Source: Gryganskiella cystojenkinii
Taxonomy: Eukaryota; Mortierellomycota; Mortierellomycetes; Mortierellales; Mortierellaceae
Length of the DNA stretch: 64,000 bases
Direction of reading: 5' to 3'
NCBI GenBank assembly: GCA_015852425.1
Contig: JAAAIG010000018.1
Location: forward strand, 1 to 64,000
Within the stretch, counting starts at the first letter, position 1. Every line of letters starts with the position of its first letter. The position numbers and the translations under genes were made by a program. The notes under the pieces are model-generated. The model saw only the letters and a program-made list of their open reading frames with translations. It did no database searches and was not told the origin of the DNA. Positions 41,045 through 54,860 of this stretch are shown here, one piece after another.

Positions 41045-42161
41045 GCTGTAGGCAGGGTAGTGAATCTGTGACGGCAATGGTCGAATGAAAGAGCGACCAG
41101 AGTAGTCAAATTTTATTGTAGCTTTCTTAGCAAATAGTAATACGCTGCTACTGGAAAGGAGGGCTGGTCAGAGACTGTCACTGAAAATAAAACACTGACG
41201 CTCGAAAAAAGGCCTTTTTATACATTAATGAATGCCAGTATCTATTGTAAATCCAGTATCAAGTGTGCTACACGTGCATAATGAAATTGAAGGTCTCCGG
41301 GTCGAAAAATAAAGCACGAGACGATTCTGATCAAAGTCGGTCCAGGAGGGACACTCCGAGGGCACGCGCATCTACGCGAGAGGACTGAAAATCCACCGGC
41401 CGCACCAGGATCAACAACAGGGATATCAGGAGGAGCACAGATAATCAAGGATACCATCCAGGCCTTAGAATGACTGGAGCGTGCAGTGATCGCAGGATGA
41501 CAGATTCTTGTTGAGTCTTGATAACGCACATCAGCCCGGGAGGTACGGCAAGGCGTTAGCTTTGGGGGCAGCCGTTCTACCTTTACTAGAAGACTGGTGA
41601 GAATTTGATACTCTCTCAAATTGAATTGAAGTAAAAGTGGGCGAAAGTGGGAAATTACAAAAGGGAGGGTCATCCAAGGCAATTGATTGAGATACTGGCT
41701 AAAATATTTGTTTTCTTATATTTTTGATAACGAAATAGTCAAGAAATGGCACGGAGATATCAGGAGCGTGCCTTCTCCTAAGTCTGCAAAGAGGTCCGAT
41801 GAACGAAAAAAGCTCAACGACGTTTTGAAGGAAGAAGCTGTTTTTTGGTGGCAAAAAAATGTCACCTGACACATTCCCTGCGGGTGGCTCAGCTGGGAAA
41901 CGCAGACCAAAAATTGATTGGATTGGATTGGTCCAAAAACGCAAAAGAAAATGCGCGCACTTGCCCTCTCGTCTTTTTGAGGTGTACACCCAATCTCCTT
42001 TTTCTTTTTTCCTTTTCTTATTTCTCTCCAATCTGTCTTCTCCACTCCTTTGTTCCTCTTCCCTCCTTCCTTCTAGTACCGCCTACTTCTAGCAAACACA
42101 CACTCAGCGAACACAAAATAGTTATACCGAAAGCAAGCTTTTTTTTTTATCCTTATCATTT
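41045..42161. other. Intergenic region between the NLR-like gene and BZW
   Basis: Contains the 3' end of the NLR-like gene, a minus-strand 146-residue frame (41242-41682), and the T/C-rich BZW promoter (41985-42075). The minus-strand frame ends with RIVSCFIFRPGDLQFHYAR, which vaguely resembles the terminal Tyr block of a tyrosine recombinase, but upstream catalytic blocks are absent. It is too weak to call as a gene. Confidence 0.4.
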
Positions 42162-44283
42162 ATGAGTACTCAGGCTAATGCAAAGGTAAAAAAAGATAAA
42201 ACACTAACACAGGTGCAAGGGTAAAGAAGACAAGGACTACTTTTACTTTTTCGAGAGACAGTTCAGGAAGGCTAACTGGATCTTATTTCTTCTCATCCCT
42301 GTTGCTGGGTCATATCGCGAATTAGCCCTCCCTTCAAGGTGTCAAGATCAGAACTCGCAAGGTAAGGAGACAGACGGCGAAACAGAGTCGTATGAACATG
42401 CTAGCAGAAGCCTCAAACAGGAGGACCTTTCATGCTGCAAAATCATGGCGAACTCACATTTGTTTGTTCTCGTCGTGTTGTTCTGCAACTCTACAATTCG
42501 AATCATCTTCATCATCATAGGGCGTCCAAAAAGCCACAGCCAAGTTCGAACCCACTGGTAAGTTTGTAAAACACCAACAAAAAAGCCCTGTTTTCGCTGG
42601 CAAAAGCAACAACACCCATTCGTGCAAACACCGAAAAAGGGGGGTGCATGTTATTCTTCTCGGCAACTAACATCAGCTTTGTGATCCGTTGTCTTACTCT
42701 TGCTCTCTCTCTCCCGCTTTACTATTTCATTAGTTTTCCGTGACGCTTTCATAGCTGTCCTTTCTTCAGCCACTCCTGGCAACCTTGACGAAATCTCTGC
42801 AAAGCTGGATGCCGCTGGCAACACTCTGGAATATAGACGCTACGCCGAAACCCTTTTCGAAATCTTAATCGTTGGCCGCCTTCTTGGTAAGTAATTGGCA
42901 AAGGAAAGAAAATAAAGTCGACCGTAGCACTGTGTGGCTCTGTCCAAAAGGAGACCATGGATCAGTGATTTTTTTTTTGTCGGCGTTTCAGGAGCATTAT
43001 TGGTCCATGCATATCTCGAAGGCACGAAATCTAATCTTAAATTTTGCTGTCACTTTTTGGTTATCTGAAGCTCCCGGCGGTACTTTTCTCGAGGACGGAA
43101 CTCCAGCCAGTCCCTTCAGCATCTTTGAAGCCCAGGATAATCTTGCCAGTATCAAAAAGCATGTCGAGGTTTTCAACAAGCTCATGCGTCGCTACAAGTA
43201 CTTGCAGCGCGGATTCGAAGATACCCTGATGAACCTGTTGCAACACATCAACAAATTCTCGACTGAAGATACCAACAAATTGGCTCTTGCTACGGGTCTG
43301 TTTTGCTCCGCGGGTCTTGCGACCCTGAGTGTTCTCTCAGTCCTCTTCAAGGAACATTTGGTTAAGGAGGGTATGTTGAACTCATAATCTAAATCTGCCT
43401 TGATCAGGAAAAAGAAATATCATTAATCTTTCTGCTCTTTCTAATCTGCATCTTTTTTTTGTTGGGTCTTTCAGGGTTGTCCCTTCAATTTGTCACGACC
43501 GTATTCAAGACTTGTCTCTTGGACCAGACTGTGGACCAGTTTGGATTGAATCTCAGCAAGGCCGGCATGAGCGAGCGTCTCCTGGATTTCTTCCCACCCA
43601 ACAAGCGCGACGAGGAGAGTTTTGCCCGCCACTTCGAGGCCGAGGATATGAAGCAACTGGTTGCCTTCCAGAGCAAGAAACAGCTCTATATGCGCAAGGA
43701 GAATGTGGTCGAGCAGGTCAAGTCTCTTTTGGAAGAGGGCAAGGTCACTGAGGTACCGATCAGGAGAGATTTTTTATGTTATGAGGTCCTTCACCATTGG
43801 GTGCGCCATATTAATTTGTCGACCTACCCTCTTTTGCAATCTTAGTGCATCACCTACCTCAAGACAGAGAGCAAGGACATTGGTCTGACCGAGGCTGAGT
43901 TTATCCCCTTGGTCTGGACGGGCATGATGGCTTCGGTGGATTGGGGTACACGCGTGGACCAGATCGATAACCAGATCTTGAAGCAGGTTCAACAATACAG
44001 CAAGCTGTTGGCGGCGTTCTGTACTAACCCCAAGACAGAGATCGCGTTGATGCAGACAATGCAGGTCAACTTTTACGAAGACGCTCGGTTCCTCAAACAA
44101 TTCCGAGCCGTGACCCAGTTGTTGTACAAGAACGATGTGTTGTCGGAGAGCGCGATCCTGTACTGGGCCGAGAAGGGAGCCAAGACTCAGGGCCGAACAG
44201 TGCTCATGAAGCAGATGGAGCCTTTTATTCATTGGCTCAAGAACGCGAGTGACGAGGAAGACTCTGAGGAGGATGAGGAGTAA
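42162..44283 (+). CDS. BZW1: BZW/5MP (eIF5-mimic protein, W2 domain), 7 exons
   Basis: Translation regulator that mimics the eIF5 C-terminal domain, binding eIF2/eIF3 and raising start-codon stringency. Exons 42162-42185, 42326-42361, 42521-42557, 42734-42886, 43071-43370, 43475-43752 and 43846-44283, 421 residues (human BZW1 419). The first three exons are only 24, 36 and 37 nt and encode MSTQANAK, PSLQGVKIRTRK and GVQKATAKFEPT; joined, they mirror the animal N-terminus (KPTLSGQRFKTRKR...RFDP). The body matches KLDAAGNTLEYRRYAETLFE, VFNKLMRRYKYLQRGFED and KLALATGLF. The C-terminal W2 domain ends ILYWAEKGAKTQGRTVL...EPFIHWLKNA plus an acidic tail. The family is missing from budding yeast as far as I recall. 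Confidence 0.93.
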
Positions 44284-44995
44284 AAACAGAGGGTGATTCA
44301 TAGCGACGAACGCAAAGAAAAAAAGAGAGAGCGGGAGGTCGCGAAAAAAAAAATCAGCTGTGATCATGATCTGTACAGGTAGCGCATGGCTTGCATTTTT
44401 CTCAGTCAAAGGCAAATATTCCAGTTGCAATAAATTTCAGCATCCGTGTGGGGATGAACAAAAAAAAATGAGTGTACTGAGCAATTGGGAACAGAGCAAG
44501 GTGGCGATCGTGCCCGCGTCTTGTGGAGATATAAAGAAAAGAACGAGCGCATGCAGGGAGTATGGCAGGGTCGGTTGTTCTCGGAGTGAGCTTTAGAAGG
44601 CATATAAAGCGGCTGTCTCCGAAGTGAGGGCTCGATTTCTTGGGGAGGAAGGAAAGTCAAAAAAAAAAAAAATAAATAATTTGAGTTCCGCACCCACAAA
44701 AAACCCTCTCGTCCAACCCACAATCAGAATCACTATCTTTGATCTACGGCTGTTTGCATCAATTTCCTGCGCTCTGTTCACCCACCCACCGCGACATTTT
44801 TTTTTTCTGTTGAAGAGCAAACAAAACACACTTCCGACCCTGTCTTTGTGGTTGCCCGCGCATTACATTCAATCGACTCTTTCCCTTTCAATTTGATTCC
44901 CTTTCTTTTCGTCTCTGTCCCTCCCTCGCTCACACCCGTCATTCATCCTTCTTGAGTTCTCCCTTCGCAACCCACACTCTTTCATACATATCGTC
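44284..44995. other. Intergenic: BZW 3' flank and PDX1 promoter
   Basis: About 710 bp. Low-complexity A and T runs (44344-44355, 44658-44675), then C/T-rich sequence from 44890 to the PDX1 start. Short open frames in both strands are shadows. No gene or RNA recognised. Confidence 0.5.
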
Positions 44996-47607
44996 ATGCT
45001 CAGCCTCTCAAAGACTTTGGCCATGCGCTCTGTCGCTGGCGCAAAATGTAACTGATAAACTTTTTACAATGAAGATATCATACTGGATGCATTCAGAAAG
45101 GAGCTTGCCAATCAAGCAATCGGCAAATGCTACCTTAGGATTGAGGATCACCTCGCGATCAGCTCCTACAAAAACGAATTCGTAGGACTAAACAAGGTCG
45201 TTTTTTGTCTCCAATCCATTTTATAGACTTTCATGCCGCCGCTATTCAACACGCCACCACAACCTTGACCATGCCCGCATTGTCGCCTACCATGACCGAG
45301 GGAACCATCACAGCCTGGAAGAAGAAGGAAGGTAACGTAGACACCATTCAGCACTGCTCGCTTTTGCTTGACTGGATGCTCTCTACTTGTTGCTTCTCAG
45401 TGCACAGAAAGAGGCTCTTATCTTATCGTGTTTTTTTTGTTGACAGGCCGCTGATATCATTATTTTCATATCTTTTCTTCTTTCCATTCTTGTCCACCCT
45501 TTGGGCAATGTCTGATAGGTGATGTCGTTGCTGTTGGAGATGTCCTCTTGGAGATTGAGACTGACAAGGCTGGCATGGATGTTGAGGCCGTCGAGGATGG
45601 TGTCCTTGCAAAGATTTTGGCAAGTCAACTTGGTCATTTTTGTTGTTTTTTGAGCAGATCTTGTCAACATTTGCGTTATGAGCCTCCTCATTCCCCCAAC
45701 ATCTTATTTCCCACGCGTTTGCGGATCTGTTCTCTCTGAAAGAATTTCTCCAAATGCGCGTTGCATGTCATAGACAAACTGTCGTGTTAACATCATATTC
45801 GACTTCGTTTGATCAATTAGCACCCTGATGGATCCAAGGTCGCTGTCAACGATATCATTGCCTTGTTGGCCGAGGAAGGTGATGATTTGTCAAAGGTTGA
45901 GGTCCCCAAGGGTGCTGCCGCACCCAAGGCCGAGCCCAAGGAGGAGAAGAAGGAAGCTGAGGGTGAGTTGTTCTGAAATTGTCAATACGATTGATTATCC
46001 GCGGTCTGTCTCCACCCAGGATCTCCAACATCAAGGGAAAGAAAGCATAGGCCAATTGAAGCACCTGGCTTTTCAAGCCAACAAGTTCGCCAATCTGCGA
46101 GAGATGGAAGCACGACGACAAGATGACATATTCGTTTCTAGTGGCACGCTGGAAATTGTTGCTGGGTATACGAGGGAACTAACGGCATAGTCCCTATTAC
46201 AATCACTCTTGACTCCTGAATAATTTCTAGTCCCCAAGCAGCAGGAGACTCAACACTCTCAGAAGACTGCCTCAACTCCCTCATCAAAACTTCTTTCTCC
46301 TGCTGTCGCTCACTTGCTCCTCCAGAACCATATCAAGGATGTTACCCAGATCCCTGCCACTGGCCCCAAAGGTCGTGTCTTGAAGGGTGATGTCCTTGCT
46401 TTCTTGGGCAAGATCAAGGCTCGCCCCGCTCCTGAGCCTACTATTCCTCAACCAAAGACTCTTCCTCCTGCTTCCAAGGTTGCTGCTCCCGCCAAGGGTG
46501 CTCCTGCCCCTGTTGATGGATCTGCCTTCACTGACTCTCCTACCTCCAATATGCGCAAGGTCATTGCTTCTCGCTTGAGCGAATCCAAGAAGACAGTTCC
46601 TCACTCTTATATCACTCGTGATATCGTTATCGACAACCTGATGAAGCTCCGTCGTGCTTTGGCTGGTAAGCATCCAGGCTTTTGTTTTATTGTCGATGAG
46701 ATTGCTCCGATGGCAGGTTGCTCACCTTTACTCATATTCCGAAATAGACGAATTCGAGGTGAGGGTCTCTGTCAACGATTTTATTATCAAGGCCGCTTCT
46801 TTGGCTTTGCGAGATGTTCCCGAGTCGAATGTCCAGTTTGCGTCGGGCGATAGCACCAAGCAGTTGAAGAACATTGATATCTCGGTCGCCGTTGCCACCC
46901 CTACAGGATTGATCACGCCCATTGTCAAGGGTGCCGATACTCGTGGTATTCAGTCCGTTTCCTTGGCTGTCAAGGAGTTGGCTGACAGAGCCAAGAAGAA
47001 CAAGCTCAAGCCCGAGGAATACCAGGGTGGATCTTTCAGGTAATATACGTTATATTATATCAGGACGTCTTGTATTTATCCCTGTGAGCATCTTCGTTTA
47101 TGGACAGACTGGCTGACAGGTGTATTTTCCTTGCCATTACTGTCTTTTAGTGTTTCCAACTTGGGTATGTTTGGTGTTTCCAACTTTACAGCCGTCATCA
47201 ACCTTCCTCAATCTTCCATCTTGGCTGTCGGTGGAGCTCGTACAATCTTCAAGCCCTCAGCAGTAGAGGCGACTGATTTCATTGCCGATTCTGAAATCTT
47301 TGATTACTTGGGAGGACAGAGCAAGAAGAGCGTATCATCATCAACAAGCAAGAAGGCAGCAAGCGAGGATCTGGACTTGATCGACTTCTTGGGTGGTAAC
47401 GCTCCGTTGAAGAAGAAGTCTAGCTCGACCTCTGAGTCAGCCTTGGGTGATGAGGTCTTGCGTCGTCTCCGCCCCTCGCTCGAGCAATCTCAGATCGTGA
47501 GCGTGACCTTGAGTGTGGATGAGCGTGTGCATGATACCGACGTTGCCGGACGATTCTTGGGACGCCTCTCTCACTACATGGAGAACCCCGAGACCATGAT
47601 TCTTTAA
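44996..47607 (+). CDS. PDX1: Pyruvate dehydrogenase complex E3-binding protein (PDX1/PDHX-like), 7 exons
   Basis: Predicted to dock E3 (lipoamide dehydrogenase) on the pyruvate dehydrogenase core. Exons 44996-45047, 45227-45331, 45519-45619, 45821-45962, 46231-46665, 46748-47039 and 47151-47607, 527 residues. Mitochondrial presequence ([17 protein letters not shown]). Lipoyl domain with [20 protein letters not shown] (lipoyl Lys 69). Peripheral subunit-binding domain ([20 protein letters not shown] to [17 protein letters not shown]). Then a full-length acyltransferase-type core. At its active site the E2 motif DHRxxDG reads DERVHDTD: catalytic His is Glu (500) and Gly is Thr (505), so it should not acetylate. 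The DVEAxxDG lipoyl form also fits Pdx1 better than E2. An insert of about 50 residues interrupts the core ([12 protein letters not shown]...[10 protein letters not shown]). Intron 3 uses a GC donor. Confidence 0.88.
45620..45820 (+). other. GC-AG intron of PDX1
   Basis: Exon 3 ends ATTTTG and is followed by GCAAGT at 45620, the usual form of a GC donor (G|GCAAGT). The acceptor is CAATTAG at 45820. Only this junction keeps the frame (...AKIL then [11 protein letters not shown]). Nearby GT donors lead to a stop or the wrong frame. Confidence 0.8.
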
Positions 47608-48504
47608 AAAGCATTATTTTCATGAAAGAGCGAGAATGGCGGAAGCATATACATAGAGATGCACCTCAGTAGACGAGGTGGTTGAAGTAAGAGGGAGGGA
47701 ATGAAGAGTTGAAAAAGCATAATGGCCCTTCGCATAAAAATAAAATTGCCCCCCGATATCTTATCTTTGCTGGATTGTTTGGCGTGAGCCAATTTTAAGT
47801 CTTTCAAACGTGCTGGAGCGTGCACAACCGTGAATCTTCATGTGTTCCTTCAAGAAAATGAACTGGAAAAGGAAAAAGGAAAAAAAAAAAAGAAATAATC
47901 CAGGCCCCGCTTCTAGGACGATCTTGACATGTGGTGTGATCGAAGGTGAAAAGATGGCAGTGGTGCAGACGGACCACTGGGTGTTGCTGACATAGGGCGA
48001 TAAAAGCACAACGAAATCTTCACATGGCTGCACAAAGACGGAACAGCAGAAACAAAGGAAAAATGGATTGCCGTTTGATTTCATTTTGACAGTCCGATCG
48101 GGTCTGAGAAATATGAAAGGGCTTTTTTTTAATGGCGTTTTGAGCCTTGACCTCTCTCCGCACCGCAATCGTAATCCAATTTTTTATTCAGTTTGACACA
48201 AGGTACGGCAAGAAAACTCCGTTTGACGACACACACATTACACGAGCCAGCGGGATAAGAGGACATGCCAGTATATAAATGAACTTACAGTCCATTCTAA
48301 TTTCCCCCTCTTTCATTCTTTCTCTCATTGATTCCTTCTTTACTGCAACCACCATTACATTGGACTTTTCCTCATTCTCGCCAACGAAACCAGGATAGGA
48401 CCGACGACGAGATTCAACCTTTTTTCTTTATATATACCTCTATACCCCAGTGGACAACCAACAGTTACACAGACACACACACACACACACGCACACAAAG
48501 CGCC
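47608..48504. other. Intergenic: PDX1 3' flank and DGAT2 promoter
   Basis: About 900 bp. TATATAAAT-like sequence near 48273-48281 and a C/T-rich leader (48300-48345) precede the DGAT2 start; a (CA)n microsatellite lies at 48472-48496. No coding region recognised. Confidence 0.5.
48472..48496 (+). repeat. (CA)n microsatellite in the DGAT2 leader
   Basis: About twelve CA dinucleotides with two interruptions end nine bases before the DGAT2 ATG at 48505, so length variation would alter the 5' leader. Confidence 0.85.
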
Positions 48505-49937
48505 ATGACAGACGAGAAACCCACAGTAGCATCAGCAGCTACTGCCACTGCAGCGACCTCCGGAAAAACTGCTGATACCGCGACCATTCCAGTCCATACC
48601 CCACATATGCCCCTGTTCGCGCCGATTCGGCTGCCGATCCGTCGTCGACTCCAGACCGGCGCGGTCTTGATCTGGATCTCAGCCTTGGCGGTCTTGTCCA
48701 TGACTTTTTTCTATCTCTGCACGATCAAGTACCTGTGGCCCTTGATTATTATCTACCTGCTCTGGATCTTAATGTTTGATCAAGCACCGGAAAAAGGTGG
48801 ACGGAGGTTCCATTGGTGGCGAAACTGGGTCGGTTGGCCCTATTTCGCCCAGTACTTCCCCATGACTCTCATCAAGGTAAGAAAAGAGAGAGCGAGAGAG
48901 AAATGTCAAGTCCAACGATCATCATACCTCAGAGAAACTACGTACTAATGCCTGTCATTTTTTATCTTTTTCAGGAAGGAGATTTGGACCCGTCAAAGAA
49001 CTACATTTTCGGTTACCACCCTCACGGAATCATCTCTTTGGGGGCGTTTTGTACTTTTGCTACCGAGGGCTTAAACTTTTCGAAACGGTTCCCTGGAATC
49101 GTTCCTCGACTTTTGACCTTGCAGTCAAACTTTCAGATTCCTTTTTACCGCGATTATATTATGGCCCATGGATGTGCCTCGGTCTCGAAAGAATCTTGTG
49201 AATATATTTTGAAATCCGGTCCAGGCAACTCGATTGTTATTGTGGTCGGAGGCGCCCAGGAGAGTTTGGCGGCCAAGCCTGGTACCTTGGACTTGACGCT
49301 CAAGAAGCGACTGGGATTCATCAAACTGGCATTGGTCAATGGGTAAGAGCACGAGTTAGACAGCATCAGAGGATGAACATTGTACGAAAGATCAATCTAT
49401 TGCTCGACACTAAATGCTAACTGTTTCCCATGTTCACACTCGTTATTCTTTTCATCTTTATCCCTGTAGAGCGAGCTTGGTTCCCACTTTGGCTTTTGGA
49501 GAGAACGACTTGTACGAGTTGTACAGCGCTACACATACCAGCAAGTTGTACCAAGTTCAACAGTTCATGAAGAAGATGCTCGGTTTTACCATGCCCATGT
49601 TCAATGGACGCGGTATCTTCAACTGTAAGCTTGCACACCTGTTCTCTGTTTGGTCTAGTTATAGCGTGGTGGAGGAGGTGATTATCATTGAAAACTGACG
49701 TTAACGTTCTTTATTGTCTCGTTACAAATAGATGAGTTTGGTCTCATGCCAAGAAGAAGGCCCGTGTTCATCGTGATTGGAAAGCCTATTCATGTCGAGA
49801 AGGTCGAAGGTGCGCCCACGACGGAACAACTTCAGGACCTTCAAAAGAAGTATATTGACGAGGTGCTTGCTATCTGGGAGCGCTACAAGGATAAGTACGC
49901 TGTCGGTCGCACTCAGGAACTCCAGATTATTGAGTAA
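48505..49937 (+). CDS. DGAT2: Diacylglycerol O-acyltransferase 2 (4 exons)
   Basis: Makes triacylglycerol from diacylglycerol and acyl-CoA at the ER/lipid droplet; central to oil storage in Mortierella-type fungi. Exons 48505-48876, 48975-49342, 49470-49624 and 49732-49937, 366 residues (characterised fungal DGAT2 about 350). A Thr/Ala-rich N-terminus is followed by two TM segments (about 54-95; LIWISALAVLSMTFFYL and WPLIIIYLLWILMF). Family motifs: YFP in AQYFPM, HPHG at 139-142 (active site), GGAQESL, KKRLGFIKLAL (RxGFxxxA type) and LAFGENDLYE. The end shows PVFIVIGKPIHVEK. An oleaginous paralogue may exist elsewhere; only one is in this window. Confidence 0.95.
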
Positions 49938-50319
49938 ACACTCAGTTTTTTGATCAAACAGCATACTTTTCAGAAAAAAAAAAAGAACAAAAAAAAAATA
50001 AAAACCATAGATTCCACATTACATACAACTGCGATAATGGCCAAGGTTACGATTGTTTTCGTCCGCGTGCCTACTACGGTCCTTTGAACAGCGTGGTGAA
50101 AGGTGGAGGAGACTTTCGATCTAAGACTATTGTAAGTTTGTAGCTTTTCTTTTTGGCCACCAAAAATGGGGTAATATCTGCAGAAATATATACGGTGACG
50201 TATCATTTTTTTTTCGGAAATCCGTCCGACCCTCTCTGGAACTCTCGCAAACTGTCCATGAAAAGTAGCCTCCATCTTGCATTATCCATCCTCAACTCTT
50301 CTCCATATATATATCAACC
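49938..50319. other. Intergenic: DGAT2 3' flank and complex I subunit promoter
   Basis: About 380 bp, A runs at 49974-49999. The last part is C/T-rich and has a TATATATA-like tract (50304-50313) just before the ATG at 50320. Nothing else seen. Confidence 0.5.
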
Positions 50320-51122
50320 ATGGCCGGATACTTGCAACCTGATCCTGCTGTCGAAAAGTGGGTCCGCATGCGCGAGTCCACCGCGAAGCATTTCCGCTGG
50401 AACGCCCGCAACGTTCGCACAGTCGCTGGCCTCGGACTCGTGATCCCCGCCGGCATCTTGTACCTTGCCGTCGCCTACGATGTAAGGAAGACTCGAACAC
50501 ACTGCAGGAATCGGGAGGAATACTTTTCTCTCCAGGCAAGCTGATGTTCAGGACGCGGAGATGGAGCTCAAGGGACGGAAATGCTGCACAGGCAGTCAGA
50601 GTGAAGTTCATTGATGGAGATCGGATTTCATAACTGTGATGGCAACAGTGTCGATCCTCAGACGAGTGTTATACTCTTATATTTCCGGTCACTGAAACAA
50701 CACAAAGATTCAAAGGTTGCGATTGACATGGAGCGAGGAACACAAATTTAGTACTGCAGGATTGATATGACCGAATGCTCGGAAAATTCGCCATCTTTTT
50801 GGAGCGGCACCTCTTCGTGTTTTTAGAACATACGATCGCGCCTCTACATTGAAAGCAGGACCGGATGGGTACTGAAATGAAGCTTTCTCATTGACGAGGC
50901 TGGACATCTGCAGATCAACAGCGTCACAGGAACGGGATCTTTTTCTTCTTTTCCCTGTCGCATCTGTGTGAATTCAGAGACGAGCAAATTGATGATATAT
51001 CGGTTATTAACATGTCTACTCGTGTCTGCCCTTCGTTTTATTCTTTTTTTTAGCGCAAGTTCGACTGGGTTGCCAAGGGTCCTTCGCCCAAGGCCGCCCC
51101 TGTTGAGGAGGAGGACGCTTAA
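50320..51122 (+). CDS. NDUFB4: Small inner-membrane protein, probable complex I subunit NDUFB4/B15-like
   Basis: Exons 50320-50481 and 51054-51122, 76 residues, separated by a 572-nt intron. The N-terminus has GYLQPDPAVEKWVRMRESTAKHFRWNAR (first 20: GYLQPDPAVEKWVRMRESTA), the DPAxExWxxMRExTxKxFR pattern of fungal and animal B15/NDUFB4 subunits of NADH:ubiquinone oxidoreductase. One TM segment follows (VAGLGLVIPAGILYLAV), then a short matrix/IMS tail RKFDWVAKGPSPKAAP ending in acidic residues. Membrane-arm accessory subunits of this size and one-TM layout are typical. The spliced junction YD|RKFDW matches the family ending. Confidence is limited by length. Confidence 0.65.
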
Positions 51123-53767
<2,645 letters not shown>

Positions 53768-54860
53768 AAAATGAACGAAAGCCAGCAAGGAAGGAAAGGT
53801 AGCATTAGTCGTTAGGTGAATCAATTTCGTAATAAATAAAATACTCATACACAACTCGATACTCTCAATGGTGTCCTTGGTGGAGTCCAAGGTAGCCCTC
53901 TATGGACACATTGCATGTGACGTCACGTTTTTTTTTCTTTTTCAGATGCACATAAAGCCAGTTCTTGCATTTCTTTTTCTCTTCACAGCAAACACATTTC
54001 CAAGGTACGAGCGCCAACACACAGGGAAAAAGAATATGGAACCGCCCCACAGGAAACTTAGAAAAGAATGACACCGAGTGATGACACATTGGAGTAGAGC
54101 ATTCAACGTTTATGGCCTCAGGGATTCGTCGTGTTTACTCTCTTGAGCTTATCTTGTCGTCTGCGCAACCGTTGCTTTCGAGCTTCTTTCTTTTTCAATT
54201 TCAATTTATCCACTCCTTCCACCTGGATAAACAGGATAAGGGTTCTTTCTTGTCCTGGGGTACATTTTTCTTGGGCTTTTATTCCTTCATCATGCCTGTT
54301 GAGGTTCTTCTCGAGATCAAACTCTTGAGGAAGTAAAGGTGTTTGATGTGACCCATATTTCCTATGGGAGAGGCTAATGAGATCGTGTTAGTAAGGATCG
54401 GAAAGGTTTCCTTGTTTTGTTCCAAGGTTGGTTTTGTGAGTGCGATAATGGCGACTGAATATGCAAAAAGAAAGGTTAACCTGGATGCGCAGCGATAAGA
54501 GCAGAGGAGTTGTTCACGACGTTTTGTTCCCTGAAGTTGTACCTCCCAAGGAGGGCGTGCTTGCAATGAAGTTTTTAAACTTGATCTTATCTGACGGTTA
54601 TTTCACTTTCTAAGAATCCTCTGAACTGGTTCCTGAGCGAGTGACATGCTGGATATGCCACACTTTTCGCGACAATTACTGACTCGTCTCCCAGCCATTC
54701 TTTTTTTTTGTGTCACAGAACTTTGATTAGTCGTAAGGACTACAGATATTAAGGCACCGCTTTTAGCTCAGAAATCAATAAAGCCAACAGAAAATTTTTC
54801 TATTTGCTCCTCCTCTTTCCCTTTCTCTTTCTCCAACCCCACCCTCTTTCCCTTTTCACG
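53768..54860. other. Intergenic: ARF1 3' flank and RPL7 promoter
   Basis: About 1.1 kb. The last 80 bases before the RPL7 ATG are an almost pure C/T tract (54800-54858), typical of ribosomal-protein gene promoters and leaders. The open frame at 54112-54336 has no domain and is not supported. Confidence 0.5.

Noticed and set aside
43774..44430. 218-residue minus-strand frame over the BZW last exon
   Set aside because: Shadow of a conserved coding exon; extends into A/T homopolymers at its start.
50637..50696. GTGATGG and CTGA in the intron of the complex I subunit gene
   Set aside because: Imperfect C box, no closing stem, no recognised guide; insufficient for a snoRNA call.
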